Source: Psychrobacter namhaensis
Lineage (GTDB): Bacteria; Pseudomonadota; Gammaproteobacteria; Pseudomonadales; Moraxellaceae
Assembly (NCBI RefSeq): GCF_016107545.1
Contig: NZ_JABASS010000001.1
Location: forward strand, 310,001-374,000
Reading direction: 5' to 3'
Length of the DNA: 64,000 bases
Shown in pieces: positions 9,170 through 18,379 of the stretch. The notes beneath the pieces are model-generated. The model had not been told where the DNA came from, searched no databases, and saw nothing but the letters and a program-made list of their open reading frames with translations. Position numbers and translations under genes: made by a program. Numbering within the stretch: position 1 is the first letter of the stretch; each line of letters begins with the position of its first letter.

Positions 9170-9901
9170 ATGTCAAACTCTCTATTTTCAAAAGAAATGC
9201 AAGACCAACTCAAAGAGCTAAAAGGCCAACTGAGCAAAGGCCGTGATACCAACTCGCCTGAAGGTGAGAATCAAAAGCCAACAGAACCTGTTGCCCTACC
9301 AACCCAAAAGCAAGTCAAAAAAACGGTAAAACAGTTAGACAGTGAACATATCGATGATGATAAAGTGCTGTTTATGCAAGCGATGCACGGTGTGAACCAG
9401 CTTGAAGACAAAAACGTTCGCCCCCCTTCAAACGCAGAAAAAGCGCGCAAACCTGATGCTGCCACCCTGTCCAAACGTGCTGCGGCTCAAGGTAGTGAGG
9501 CAAGCGATTTGGGGGCAGGCCTATCAGATATGCAAGCCCTACTGAACCCTGTCGCTAGTGAAGCATACTTGTCTTACAAACAGCCAACTTTGCAAAACAA
9601 AATTTTTGATCAACTCAAAAAAGGCAAGCTGCGTTGGTATGATGCTGTCGATATTCATGGCTGTACGATTGAAGAAGCTCGCGAGGCCATGACGCAATTA
9701 CTGAGTCAAGCAAAGCAAAAAAACGAGACCATGGTAAAAATCGTTCATGGTAAAGGTAGTGAAGCCATTCTAAAAACTTGCGTCAATGGTTGGCTACGTC
9801 AGTTGCCAGAAGTATTAGCGTTTTGTTCTGCCCCACCAAAAGACGGTGGCAACGGTGCTGTACTGGTATTGCTCAAAAAGCCAAAAGTGGATGGTGAGTA
9901 A
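9170..9901 (+). CDS. Smr domain-containing protein
   Basis: A 243-residue protein whose C-terminal part (about residues 160-235) is an Smr domain: VDIHGCTIEEAREAM, VKIVHGKGSEAILK with the HGKG motif, and AFCSAPPKDGGNGAVLVLL. Proteobacterial Smr proteins of this layout (YfcN/SmrA/SmrB type) are nucleases; SmrB cleaves mRNA at collided ribosomes. The N-terminal 150 residues are charged and probably flexible, as in relatives. The gene is co-directional with trpC 68 bases upstream and ends at a strong terminator. The exact orthologue is uncertain. Confidence 0.85.
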   Translation: MSNSLFSKEMQDQLKELKGQLSKGRDTNSPEGENQKPTEPVALPTQKQVKKTVKQLDSEHIDDDKVLFMQAMHGVNQLEDKNVRPPSNAEKARKPDAATLSKRAAAQGSEASDLGAGLSDMQALLNPVASEAYLSYKQPTLQNKIFDQLKKGKLRWYDAVDIHGCTIEEAREAMTQLLSQAKQKNETMVKIVHGKGSEAILKTCVNGWLRQLPEVLAFCSAPPKDGGNGAVLVLLKKPKVDGE

Positions 9902-9918
9902 GTACTCCTGTTCTAATA

Positions 9919-9950
9919 CAAAAAGGACTGCCCATCAGCAGTCCTTTTTT
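9919..9950 (+). terminator. Terminator after the Smr gene
   Basis: AAAAAGGACTG pairs with CAGTCCTTTTTT across a short loop; probable end of the trp-smr transcript. Confidence 0.9.
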
Positions 9951-10046
9951 GTATCATTGAATGGTACATTGGTGCCATCACTACCCTAAAGTGCATCTTC
10001 CTACTCTCTTTGTACCCACTGTTTTAACGGTTAAGGCAAGTCCATT

Positions 10047-10679
10047 ATGCGCCCACACATCATTGAAAACCCTCACGAGTTAGAGGAGCACATCACTGCA
10101 TTGGTTGCTATCGAGCCAAAATTTGCTGCTGTCTATAACCAAGTTGGGATGCCAAGCCTGAGACACAATACCGGCGGATTTGAGCAATTGATGAGAGCAA
10201 TGGTCGGTCAACAGCTCTCTGTCGCAGCGGCAGCCAGCATTTGGCAACGTTTGATTGATGCAGATATGACAGCTCCGCAGGCTATTAATAAAGCGAGTGA
10301 TGAAGCTTTACGGGCACAAGGGCTCTCTAAGCAAAAGACGCGTTATATCCGCTCACTGGTAGAGCATGATATAGACTTTGGCGCATTGGTTGCCATGCCC
10401 GATGAAGACGTCATAAAAACACTGACCGCTGTTACTGGTATTGGCCGCTGGACGGCTGAGATGTACCTGTTGTTCTCATTAAAACGAGCAGATGTACTGG
10501 CTGTCGATGACTTAGCCATTAAAGTCGCAGCGATGCATTTACTAGATTTGGCTGAGCGCCCCACACCCAAACACCTAAAGCGGCTAACCCAAGACTGGTC
10601 ACCACATCGTAGCGCTGCCAGTCTGTTGTTATGGTCCTACTACGGTTCGTTACGCAATAAAACGGCCATTCCCTTGTAA
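10047..10679 (+). CDS. DNA-3-methyladenine glycosylase II (AlkA-type, HhH-GPD)
   Basis: This 210-residue protein removes alkylated bases (3-methyladenine and related lesions) to start base excision repair. The HhH-GPD core is visible: MVGQQLSVAAAASIW (about residues 52-66), the helix-hairpin-helix TAVTGIGRWTAEMYLLF (about 127-143) and the catalytic aspartate in LAVDDLAIK (Asp155 by comparison with AlkA). It lacks the N-terminal TBP-like domain of E. coli AlkA, as usual for the short class. It stands between the Smr gene and a TnpB element that lies downstream on the other strand. Confidence 0.9.
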   Translation: MRPHIIENPHELEEHITALVAIEPKFAAVYNQVGMPSLRHNTGGFEQLMRAMVGQQLSVAAAASIWQRLIDADMTAPQAINKASDEALRAQGLSKQKTRYIRSLVEHDIDFGALVAMPDEDVIKTLTAVTGIGRWTAEMYLLFSLKRADVLAVDDLAIKVAAMHLLDLAERPTPKHLKRLTQDWSPHRSAASLLLWSYYGSLRNKTAIPL

Positions 10680-10747
10680 GGCAAACAATTCACAATCATC
10701 CTTATCTAAGACATTTGTTTAGTTGATACTTTTAAGGCTGATTCCAT

Positions 10748-12258
10748 TTGACACACTCCCACCACTTTCGCCGCGCTCAAGTGGGGGATTCTAAAAGCAT
10801 TAGCCTTTAGGCGACATTCTCACGACCGTCGCAAGTTTTCTGTTTCATCGGGCGACCTTTACTGCATCCTCCCTCCGCAGACAAAACGGCATGTCCTGCC
10901 GATAAAATATTTTTAGCTGCATTAATATCAGCGTTGGCTTTATACCCGCATTTGACGCACTCGAATTTGGACTGAGTTTGTCTGTTATCTTTAGCGATAT
11001 GCTTGCATTGATAGCAGGTTTGGCTGGTGTAGCGTGGGTTTACTTTGATAAGTAAGCCGCCGCGCCACTGCTGCTTGTATTCAAGCATATCAATCATCAT
11101 ACCCCAGCCTTGATCTAAAATGGATTTGTTTAATCCTGACTTGGCTTTGACATGACGACCTTTATTCTCCACCGTACCGCTGGCAGATCTCGACATATTA
11201 GCGACCTTCAAATCCTCACAAGCAATCATGGCGTGGTTTTTGCTGATGCTGGTGGTGATTTTGTGCAGGTAGTCATGACGAATATTGGCAATGTGGCTGT
11301 AGAGCTTTTGAATCTTGCAGTTTTGCTTTTTCCAGTTTTGGCTAAACAGAACCTTTCTGCTTAATTAACGCTGTAATTTGGCAAGTTTGAGTTGGTTGGC
11401 TTTAAAGCTGTTCTTGGGTTTGATGTATGTACCGTTTGAGGTGGTGAGTAGTTTTGTGATACCCATGTCCAAGCCAATGGCGCTTGTGGCAGGGTGAACC
11501 GGCTTTTCGCCCAGTTCGCGCTCAGTGCCAAACGATACGTACCAGTGACCTGACTTCTTGCTAATGGTGACATTCTTGATGACACCGATGATGTCTTGAG
11601 ACTTTCTAAATTTCACTAGACCAATGCCATTCGGGAGTTTGATGCGATTGCCCTCAACACGGCAGTATTTATCAAACTGAACCAAGCGAATGGAGTCACA
11701 GCCATCTGCTTTGCGCTTAAATTGTGGCATCAATGGGCGAAGTTGAATCTCTGTGCCATCAGCCAGTTTAAAGAACTTGGGCTTTTTGGGTTTCTTTTTA
11801 TTTTCTTTGAGTCTGGCGTGTACTTTTGGGTCAAAGAATCGTGACCATGCTGAGGCAAGATCGCGTACCTTTTGTTGTAAGGTGACGGCATTAGAGCTTG
11901 TTTTTAAGAAAGAAAATTCAGGATTGTTCTTTAAGCCAACAATTTTATTAACCAAATTGGTGGCATTGATAAACTCATTTTTAGCAAACATCTCAAACGA
12001 TATTGCCAGCATGTGATTCCAAACAAAACGCGCTGAGCCGACAAGATTATTTAAGATAATCTCCTGCTCTGCATTAGGCTCAAGCCTAAATTTGTACGCT
12101 TTGTTGATTTTCATAGTGCCGATTCACTGTGTTTTTTAAAATAATTTCTAAAATTTAGTATAGTTTATTTCAGTACATAATTTGTATGAATATATAATAA
12201 GCGCTAGGCAAAATTCACCGCCACCCTAATGTCGGGTGGCGTCCTCTTTCGCGGTTTT
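10748..12258 (-). mobile_element. IS200/IS605-superfamily TnpB-only element, copy 1 (defective)
   Basis: The 1511-bp limits were set by comparing this copy with the one at 59587-61097, which is exactly the same length. The left end (12258 side) has the hairpin CGCCACCC-N7-GGGTGGCG at 12241-12219, 17 nt inside the tip. The right end (10748) ends in TCAA after a GC-rich hairpin. Both copies have CTATC directly outside the left end and no target duplication, as expected for the single-strand IS200/IS605 mode. There is no tnpA Y1 transposase, so movement would need one in trans. The left end lies inside the MscS-family gene. Confidence 0.88.
10807..12114 (-). pseudogene. tnpB: TnpB RNA-guided nuclease, interrupted by one in-frame stop
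   Basis: The frame is 1308 bp, identical in length to the intact tnpB at 59731-61038. It is broken only by a TAA codon at 11367-11365, where the intact copy has CAA (Gln) after LAKLQR. There is no frameshift: the same frame continues to the normal stop. Still present are the RuvC aspartate in GLDMGI (N-terminal piece), the glutamate in ACEDLKVANMS, the zinc-finger cysteines TCYQCKH and FECVKCG, and the last aspartate in ANADINAAK. An N-terminal 249-aa piece would normally be made, lacking two RuvC residues and the zinc finger. An ATG at 11229 could start a C-terminal piece. Confidence 0.9.
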
Positions 12259-14232
12259 GATAGAGAAACCAAACTTTTCTCTTACGTGCTTAAATTTGCT
12301 TTTCTGTAACAGGCGGTGTCTATTTCTGAACGCTCTGAATGAGCTGCTTTTTTTACTTTTGGCTGACCCAGTCCCTTTCCGATTAGATTTTTCATCGTCT
12401 TTAGTGCCGTCGTGATCTTTATTTAAATCGACCGCACCATGGTCATTACCATTATGGTCATCACTGTTATTGCTGGCAAAGGCATCCGTGTCATCAGACG
12501 GCTGCCCGTCTGTCGTCTCTTCTATTGATTCAGCAACGTCATCTTCAACGCCACTTTCCCTATGATGCTCAAGCTCCGCTTGATTAACAATAAGCTGCTG
12601 CGTTGGTAGCGCGTGCTCGACCTTATATTTAGCCACTTGGTTCAATATATCGACAAATAAAACGTTTTGTTTGTCATAAAACTCAGTAATACCATTAGCA
12701 TTAATGTAAGCCTGCAATTGAATGACATAGCAGTCTTGTCGCAGCTCTAAGATATTGACTTGATTCCATTCTTGGTTGGTTAAATAGTGCTCATTGATAA
12801 ATTCATCTAAGTCTTTTACCATCTTGAAGACCACGTCAATATCCGCGGTACGCTTAAGATATAACTGATGAAAAAAGCGGAACATATCACGAGAAGTAAA
12901 ATTCTCAATCTGCATCGATGAAAAATCACCATTTGGTACAGTGACAATAGTACGTGTCAATGTGCGCACACGCGATGAGCGAATACCAATATCAATGACA
13001 GTCCCTTCATAAGTACCAAACTTACAATAGTCCCCTATCCGTACTGGTGAGTCTGCCACTACAACGACACTACCAACAAGGTTTTCAATGGTCTTTTGTG
13101 CACCAAGTGCTAACGCCAAACCACCCACACCCAAGGCTGCAATACCCGTCGTCAAGTCAAAACCTAAATTACCAAAGATCACAATGACAGCAAATATTAA
13201 CAGTAAGGCTTTGACGACCTTGCGTAGCAGTCCCAAAATTGAGACTCGCTCTGTATAGTTTTTCTTGTAGCTTAAATTGACCGCTCGCGTAAATATGGCG
13301 TCGATGACCCGAAGAAGCAGCCAAGTTAAGGCAAGCCAAGACGCAATCTCAGTAAAGCGGTTGATGGGCTCACGCAGCGTCACTGACACGCCAGCATAAA
13401 CCATCACCTCAGACAATATCAGGGCCATAATAACCACAGCCAATGGCAGTATGACCTTGTCTGGTAATGGTAAGGGCACACCGCGTACGCGTGGATAGGC
13501 AATTCGCAATAGATGGTACAGTAGCCACACCATAATATACGTGAACACAAAGCTACTGACGATCATGGTTAGTGCCGCCACTAAGTCAGCCATTTGATAG
13601 CCAAAGAGCTTTTTCCCTTCTAGTGACTCAAAGGTGTAACGAGACACCAAGGTTGGTTCCGTATTTTCTATTACTTCTGGTATTGAGCTGAGCGTATCAG
13701 TCGAAAACTGCCAGTACTGCTCACCTTGGTCAGACACCACTCTTTCAAGTAGCAGTGGCACGCTTTTCTCCCCGACATTAATGACCCCAACATTCTCTTG
13801 GCTAGGTGGTAATTGGTCGGTTAGATTACCGTCAGGCGTATTGTTAATCTGCAAATCCTGCTGAAAGCGGCCGCCAGCATCCAGTGCTTGCTTAAACTGC
13901 CTTACAATGGTGGTCGGATTATCAGACTTTGATAAGTTTAGATAATTACTCGCCAACAAATAGTCATTTTCGCCCAGTGCACTGATAAACCCCTGTACCG
14001 TGTGCCGCGGTGTGTCTCGCCCAAACGAATCTGGTAACGGGGTACTTACCGACTCTTCACTGCTGCTACCCCCGATCCCAAGCGCTCCAGGTTCAGCAGC
14101 AAAGGCCGGATTAGGTAATAGCAGACTTGCTAACATCGCGAGCAAAAACACCATTACCATTAAGGGCGTTTTGATGCTTGGATATGGAGGAGACAACTCA
14201 GTGTTCAGAATCAGATTACGCTCAATAGACAA
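12226..14232 (-). CDS. MscS-family mechanosensitive channel protein, C-terminus rewritten by IS insertion
   Basis: An exported N-terminus (hydrophobic segment ending PAFAAEP) precedes a periplasmic domain of about 150 residues. About four to five membrane helices follow, including LTMIVSSFVFTYIMVWLLYH, then the MscS core GIAALGVGGLALALGAQKTIENLVG and the beta domain with VRIGDYCKFGTYEGTVIDIG. The cytoplasmic tail is long and very polar (Asp/Lys/Ser). Such channels release solutes on osmotic downshock. The start is uncertain: TTG at 14232 has AAGAGG about 7 nt upstream; TTG 14268 and ATG 14160 are alternatives. The last ten residues, KTAKEDATRH, and the stop lie inside TnpB element copy 1, so the native C-terminus has been replaced. 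Confidence 0.82.
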   Translation of the reverse strand: MSIERNLILNTELSPPYPSIKTPLMVMVFLLAMLASLLLPNPAFAAEPGALGIGGSSSEESVSTPLPDSFGRDTPRHTVQGFISALGENDYLLASNYLNLSKSDNPTTIVRQFKQALDAGGRFQQDLQINNTPDGNLTDQLPPSQENVGVINVGEKSVPLLLERVVSDQGEQYWQFSTDTLSSIPEVIENTEPTLVSRYTFESLEGKKLFGYQMADLVAALTMIVSSFVFTYIMVWLLYHLLRIAYPRVRGVPLPLPDKVILPLAVVIMALILSEVMVYAGVSVTLREPINRFTEIASWLALTWLLLRVIDAIFTRAVNLSYKKNYTERVSILGLLRKVVKALLLIFAVIVIFGNLGFDLTTGIAALGVGGLALALGAQKTIENLVGSVVVVADSPVRIGDYCKFGTYEGTVIDIGIRSSRVRTLTRTIVTVPNGDFSSMQIENFTSRDMFRFFHQLYLKRTADIDVVFKMVKDLDEFINEHYLTNQEWNQVNILELRQDCYVIQLQAYINANGITEFYDKQNVLFVDILNQVAKYKVEHALPTQQLIVNQAELEHHRESGVEDDVAESIEETTDGQPSDDTDAFASNNSDDHNGNDHGAVDLNKDHDGTKDDEKSNRKGTGSAKSKKSSSFRAFRNRHRLLQKSKFKHVREKFGFSIKTAKEDATRH

Positions 14233-14643
14233 AACAAACCTCTTAATTTGATAAGTACTACAACCCAAATAGATAAAAACTGTGACTATAATAGCAATTA
14301 TTTCTAACAGCAGTACTTTTGATTATGGGTTTTTATAACCGTTTATATCATCGTCCACATAGTCATGTGTGGGCTACTTTATGTCCTCATTTGTCATGGC
14401 CACCTCACCCTATTGCCAATATACAACGCTTATACTGGATAATACTTGCCTTCAAATACTCAAAAGCCATGCATCATGAAGACCCCTCAGCTTAGCGTGA
14501 AGAAACATTAGGTTAAAGTGGTTTATAAATGAAGCACTTTTATAGATAATGGCGACGTATAATTTGCTTATTACATTTTGTAATTTTTAGCTGCTCAACT
14601 CTCGCTTCTGTAATGTCTTTATTTGATTAATTTGGAATTAAAC
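14233..14643. other. Intergenic region upstream of the BtuB-like gene
   Basis: About 410 bases between divergent genes. No convincing cobalamin riboswitch (no GCCACTG with a B12 box) and no clear Fur or Zur palindrome were found. It should hold the divergent promoters. Confidence 0.5.
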
Positions 14644-16587
14644 ATGGTTTTATCACGTTCGTCTTCGGCCACTTATCTTCGATTGTGTATTCTAAGCGCG
14701 CTTGGGGTCTGTGCCGTTAGTGCTACAGCTGCCACTACTGATATAGAGGTTGTCAACGCTAAGGAGTTACCACAGGTTGAGCTTGATGAAATCGTCGTAA
14801 CGGCCACGCGTACGCCTACCAAAACCAGTAATGTCATTGCGCAAACGCGAGTGATTGATAGTGAAGACTTAAAGCATTTCCAAGGCCAAACCGTAATGGA
14901 AGTTCTGAGGCGTCAGCCAGGTTTTAGTATTAAACAAGATGGTGGTATGGGTCAAAGCAGTAACTTTTATCTTCGTGGCTATGATAGCAAACGCGTATTG
15001 GTGCTAATAGACGGTATTCGTTATGGCTCAATGTCAACTGGACAACCCGCTTTAGGCTTATTGCCTGCTGACCAAATCGATCGTATCGAAATATTATACG
15101 GTGCTTCAGGCTCTAGTATTTACGGTTCTGACGCTATGGGCGGCGTTATTCAAATCTTCACTAAAGGTAATAATGTTGAACAAACCAACTTCTCAATTAC
15201 TGCAGGTGTTGGATCGCATGACCACTATGTATATGGTGCCTCAGCACAGTTTGCAAATGAAGAAGGCGCAAAACTTAGTCTTTCTGCTAGTCGCAATCAA
15301 ACCAAAGGTATTAGCGCTCTTGAAAACCGATCAGGCAATGATAAAGATGACGATGGCTTTAAAAGTGATAACTTTGCACTAAATGTAAGCATACCTTTAA
15401 CTCAAAATATCAGCGTTGGCGCAACTGGGCTGTTCGCTAAGTCGACTACTGAGTTTGATAATTTTAGTTTTGGACCAGGACCAAACGCGGAGATTGATCA
15501 TGAAAATGGTGTAGTATCAGCATTTTCACAATACGAAAATGATAAGTTAACAGTACGTTTATCAGCAGGTCAAAGCTTAGACAAGCTTGATAATAAAGTT
15601 GGTGATGCGTTTGATACCAAACAGAAACAAGCGAATCTAATAAGCACTTATAAATTACCTCTAGGAAAAGTACAAGCTGGTGCAGAATGGTTACAGCAGG
15701 AAGTCGACCTGACAGATAACACTCCTAGTGCCAGCGGTAAAGATAAGTATCAAATAAATGACCGTGATATTAAGGGTGCTTTTGCTGGTTATCAATTGAA
15801 TGAGGATACTTACGATTTCCAAGCCAATGTCCGCTTTGATGATAACTCACAATTTGGTAACGAAACTACATTTGGTCTTGGCTACGCTGTAAAGCTAGCA
15901 CCCGGTTTACGTCTAGGTACTAGCTTCGCTACTGGTTATAGAGCCCCTACTCTGAATGACTTATATATTGAAAGCTTTTACTATGTTCCAAATGCAGATT
16001 TAAAAGTTGAAAAGAGTAAAAATGTAGAAGCGTTTATTGAGACTAACACAGCCATACAGAACACACGTCTGACTGCATTTAATAGTGATGTCGACAATCT
16101 TATTGATAACAGATACGATAACAATATTAAAAAATATCAAGCACTTAACATTGATGAAGCAAGATTATCAGGTTATAGCTTTACTTCAGACTGGCAGCTA
16201 AGTAATATTTTATTTGGCGGTCAATATACTCGCACTAATGCCGAAGAGAAGTCAGGAACTAATAAAGGTAAACAATTAGTATATCGTCCTGAAAATACGG
16301 GCTTAGTATATGTAGGTTACCGAGCTGCAAACTTTGACATTCGTACTGAAGCAGAGTATGTGGGTAAAACCTATAACGTTGCAGACAATAGCACTTTTAT
16401 AGATGACTATACGTTGTTCAACATTAGCGGTAATTATTATCTGAGCCCAAACCTGACATGGACAAGTCGTATTAATAACTTAACCAACGTAGACTATTCA
16501 ACTAATGAGAGTTTTGGACAATATGCTTCGCGTTATAATCAAGACGGCACTAATTTCTTCACCTCACTCACTTATAATTGGTTTTAA
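14644..16587 (+). CDS. btuB: TonB-dependent receptor, BtuB-like (probable vitamin B12 transporter)
   Basis: An outer-membrane active transporter. Residues 1-29 form a signal peptide (MVLSRSSSATYLRL... ATAA). The TonB-box region DEIVVTATRTPTKTS is followed by the plug domain (VMEVLRRQPGFSI, NFYLRGYDSKRVLVLIDGIR, GASGSSIYGSDAMGGVIQIF). A beta-barrel of about 500 residues then ends in the outer-membrane signal YNWF. At about 647 aa it fits the small BtuB/CirA class better than large siderophore receptors. The substrate is inferred: B12 is favoured by similarity and by the methionine-cycle genes downstream. ATG 14644 is preferred over the upstream TTG at 14623. A terminator hairpin follows. Confidence 0.82.
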   Translation: MVLSRSSSATYLRLCILSALGVCAVSATAATTDIEVVNAKELPQVELDEIVVTATRTPTKTSNVIAQTRVIDSEDLKHFQGQTVMEVLRRQPGFSIKQDGGMGQSSNFYLRGYDSKRVLVLIDGIRYGSMSTGQPALGLLPADQIDRIEILYGASGSSIYGSDAMGGVIQIFTKGNNVEQTNFSITAGVGSHDHYVYGASAQFANEEGAKLSLSASRNQTKGISALENRSGNDKDDDGFKSDNFALNVSIPLTQNISVGATGLFAKSTTEFDNFSFGPGPNAEIDHENGVVSAFSQYENDKLTVRLSAGQSLDKLDNKVGDAFDTKQKQANLISTYKLPLGKVQAGAEWLQQEVDLTDNTPSASGKDKYQINDRDIKGAFAGYQLNEDTYDFQANVRFDDNSQFGNETTFGLGYAVKLAPGLRLGTSFATGYRAPTLNDLYIESFYYVPNADLKVEKSKNVEAFIETNTAIQNTRLTAFNSDVDNLIDNRYDNNIKKYQALNIDEARLSGYSFTSDWQLSNILFGGQYTRTNAEEKSGTNKGKQLVYRPENTGLVYVGYRAANFDIRTEAEYVGKTYNVADNSTFIDDYTLFNISGNYYLSPNLTWTSRINNLTNVDYSTNESFGQYASRYNQDGTNFFTSLTYNWF

Positions 16588-16627
16588 TCTTTGAATTCAT
16601 AAAAGCCAATAACAGTGAAGAAGAATC

Positions 16628-16652
16628 AAGGTCATCAATCGATGGCCTTTAT
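16628..16652 (+). terminator. Putative terminator of the BtuB-like gene
   Basis: AAGGTCATC pairs with GATGGCCTT across a 4-nt loop (one G-U), followed by a short T-rich stretch. Confidence 0.6.
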
Positions 16653-16749
16653 TATGGTTATCAAAATCGCAACTGCCTATCCGAGCATGGCCTATCATTT
16701 ACACTATCCAATAGGTGACAAGCTCGGCCTCATCTATTACAATAACGAC

Positions 16750-16883
16750 CTCCGAGAGGTGTTGCGCCATAAGTATGAATAGCGGTATTCATGTTCGAAG
16801 ACCCACTATTTTTTCCTTATGTTAGGCTCGGTTAACTGTTAGTGGCCCTTCTTTGGTCATTCACAGCGCAAATAACGGCACCT
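16750..16883 (+). promoter_or_regulatory. S-adenosylhomocysteine (SAH) riboswitch upstream of ahcY
   Basis: The region has the SAH riboswitch layout. P1 is CCGAG (16752-16756) with CTCGG (16827-16831). The 5' core AGGTGTTGCG and the 3' AGGCTCGG match the family consensus. P2 is CATAAG (16768-16773) with CTTATG (16816-16821), capped by ATGAAT/ATTCAT. A P4-like GTTA/TAAC pairing (16831-16876) is followed at once by GCACCT (16878-16883), which can form the pseudoknot with AGGTGT (16757-16762). P4 is longer than usual. SAH binding normally turns on genes of SAH recycling, here ahcY (and possibly metF). Confidence 0.8.
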
Positions 16884-16931
16884 GCGTTTTTATTCTTTTT
16901 ATCATAACTCAACCACTGATAGGAGCATATT

Positions 16932-18356
16932 ATGGACGCAGTGTCTAACACCCCATCTGCCCATACGATCGACCCCTCTTTCACTGACTATAAAGTCGCT
17001 GACATCAGCCTCGCTGATTACGGCCGCCGTGAAATCACCCTTGCCGAAGCTGAAATGCCTGCCCTGATGGGCTTGCGCCGTCGCTATGAAGCCGAGCAAC
17101 CGCTTAAAGGCGCTAAAATCGCTGGCTGTATTCATATGACGATTCAGACTGCCGTACTTATCGAGACATTGGTCGCGCTAGGTGCAGAAGTACGCTGGAC
17201 CTCATGTAACATTTTCTCAACCCAAGATCATGCTGCGGCGGCCATTGCTGCTGCTGGTATCTCTGTTTACGCGTGGAAAGGCGAAACGGAAGAAGAGTAT
17301 GAATGGTGCCTACGCCAGCAAGTACACGTTGGCGGCGAAGCATCAGGTCAGCTTTGGGATGCCAACTTAATTTTGGATGACGGTGGTGATTTGACCGCGC
17401 TGATTCATGATGAGTATGCTGAGCTTCTTGACAACATCCATGGTATTTCAGAAGAGACCACCACTGGTGTCCACCGTCTGGTTGAGATGTTGAACAAAGG
17501 GACGCTAAAAGTACCAGCCATCAACGTCAATGATGCCGTTACCAAATCTAAAAATGACAATAAATATGGCTGCCGTCACAGCTTAAATGACGCCATCAAA
17601 CGTGCGACTGATATGTTCCTTGGTGGTCGCCGTGCTTTGGTTATCGGTTATGGGGATGTGGGCAAAGGCTCTACGCAAAGCTTACGTCAAGAAGGCATGA
17701 TTGTACGGGTTTCAGAAGTCGATCCTATCTGTGCGATGCAGGCTTGTATGGATGGTTTTGAAGTCGTGTCTCCTTACCTCAATGGCGACAATACGGGCGG
17801 CGCAGACAATATCAATACCCAGCTGCTCGAAAACACTGACATGATCGTCACCACGACGGGTAACTATCATGTTTGCGACAGACATATGCTAGCGGCGTTG
17901 AAGCCTGGCGCAGTGGTTTGTAACATCGGTCACTTTGATACCGAAATCGATACCCAATTTATGCGTGACAACTGGCGCTGGGTTGAGATCAAGCCACAAG
18001 TTCATCAAATCTTCCGCTCAGATGATGAAAATGACTATTTGATCTTGCTTGCTGAAGGTCGTTTGGTGAATCTCGGTAATGCGACTGGTCACCCATCACG
18101 CGTGATGGACGGCTCATTTGCCAACCAAGTATTGGCACAAATGTACTTGTTCGAAGAAAAATTCGCTGACCTGCCAGTTGATGAGCGCTTTGATAACTTA
18201 TACGTCAAAGTATTGCCGAAGAAGCTTGACGAAGAAGTGGCTGCCGCTATGGTGGCAGGCTTTAATGGTACGCTGACTAAGCTGACCCAAAAACAAGCTG
18301 AGTACTTAGGTGTGCCTGTCGAGGGTCCATTCAAACCTGATGCTTATAAATACTAG
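16932..18356 (+). CDS. ahcY: S-adenosylhomocysteine hydrolase (adenosylhomocysteinase)
   Basis: AhcY splits SAH into homocysteine and adenosine, relieving product inhibition of SAM-dependent methyltransferases. The 474-residue protein has [16 protein letters not shown] (substrate domain, about residues 65-80), [26 protein letters not shown], the NAD-binding loop [14 protein letters not shown] (about 237-250), and the C-terminal tail [10 protein letters not shown] that reaches into the neighbouring subunit. The start at 16932 follows ATAGGAG. It is preceded by a SAH riboswitch and followed 23 bases later by metF, with which it is probably co-transcribed. Confidence 0.98.
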   Translation: MDAVSNTPSAHTIDPSFTDYKVADISLADYGRREITLAEAEMPALMGLRRRYEAEQPLKGAKIAGCIHMTIQTAVLIETLVALGAEVRWTSCNIFSTQDHAAAAIAAAGISVYAWKGETEEEYEWCLRQQVHVGGEASGQLWDANLILDDGGDLTALIHDEYAELLDNIHGISEETTTGVHRLVEMLNKGTLKVPAINVNDAVTKSKNDNKYGCRHSLNDAIKRATDMFLGGRRALVIGYGDVGKGSTQSLRQEGMIVRVSEVDPICAMQACMDGFEVVSPYLNGDNTGGADNINTQLLENTDMIVTTTGNYHVCDRHMLAALKPGAVVCNIGHFDTEIDTQFMRDNWRWVEIKPQVHQIFRSDDENDYLILLAEGRLVNLGNATGHPSRVMDGSFANQVLAQMYLFEEKFADLPVDERFDNLYVKVLPKKLDEEVAAAMVAGFNGTLTKLTQKQAEYLGVPVEGPFKPDAYKY

Positions 18357-18379
18357 TCAACGTACTGAGGAGCACGACT

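Noticed and set aside
11230..11364. Frameshift or deletion in tnpB copy 1
   Set aside because: Both fragments are in the same frame and total length equals copy 2; the only break is one TAA codon.
14233..14643. Cobalamin riboswitch before the BtuB-like gene
   Set aside because: No B12 box or GCCACTG core was found, despite the likely B12 role of the gene.
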